The notes below the pieces were generated by a model. The model made no database searches, was not told the DNA's origin, and saw only the letters and a program-made list of their open reading frames with translations. 6,338 bases of DNA from DATKDU01 sp035512595 (GTDB taxonomy: Bacteria > Planctomycetota > Planctomycetia > Pirellulales > Pirellulaceae): contig DATKDU010000436.1 of the NCBI GenBank assembly GCA_035512595.1, forward strand, positions 1 through 6,338, given 5' to 3'. The translations under genes were made by a program, and so were the position numbers. Positions 6,309 through 6,338 of this stretch are shown one piece after another. Position 1 is the first letter of the stretch. Each line of letters starts with the position of its first letter.

Positions 6309-6338
6309 GCTGCCGAGGCCGCCTGCAAAAATGTTGAA

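Noticed and set aside
6285..6310. Integron attC-like site because of CTAAC and GCTAA motifs
   Set aside because: The CTAAC element lacks the expected purine at the start of the core site, no matching GTTRRRY partner or long imperfect hairpin was found, and no cassette gene adjoins.

Overview
The window looks like a high-GC chromosomal segment of a planctomycete, probably close to the Pirellulales; this rests on protein style, not on a marker gene. The pointers are a large transmembrane Ser/Thr kinase fused to HEAT-like repeats and a formylglycine-generating-enzyme (FGE) domain, a Tat-exported beta-propeller of the oligogalacturonate-lyase type, a Delta-60 repeat protein, and gene fragments that resemble planctomycete-specific families.

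Layout from left to right. Positions 1-373 (minus) hold the end of a Delta-60 repeat protein that runs off the left edge and has lost its own 5' end. It is joined near position 350, in a different frame, to the first 57 codons of an unrelated conserved planctomycete protein (348-521, minus) that still has a good ribosome binding site. Positions 522-922 hold no convincing gene, only a short palindromic repeat. The main gene, 923-3952 (minus, open frame to 4195), is the kinase/HEAT/FGE receptor. A small plus-strand secreted-protein gene (4236-4499) starts divergently from it but has TGA as its third codon. Next is an isolated 3' piece of an ATP-dependent DNA ligase of the LigD type (4529-4801, minus), cut off at a half copy of the palindromic repeat. 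The second intact gene (4899-6101, plus) is the Tat-exported beta-propeller protein, followed by a full palindrome and by short CTAA-containing repeats at the right edge.

Functionally, only the kinase and the beta-propeller gene look intact. They lie on opposite strands, separated by gene remnants, so there is no operon and no sequence evidence that they work together. The kinase would sense or bind something outside the cytoplasm through its C-terminal half and signal through its N-terminal kinase. The propeller protein would bind or cleave a uronate-type polysaccharide outside the cytoplasm.

The most notable property is the pattern of decay. Four gene fragments, at least two abrupt junctions and three related copies of one small palindrome lie in 6.3 kb. 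This suggests repeated rearrangement, with the palindrome at one breakpoint. I found no CRISPR array, tRNA, rRNA, transposase or defence system, and no clear new multi-gene system.
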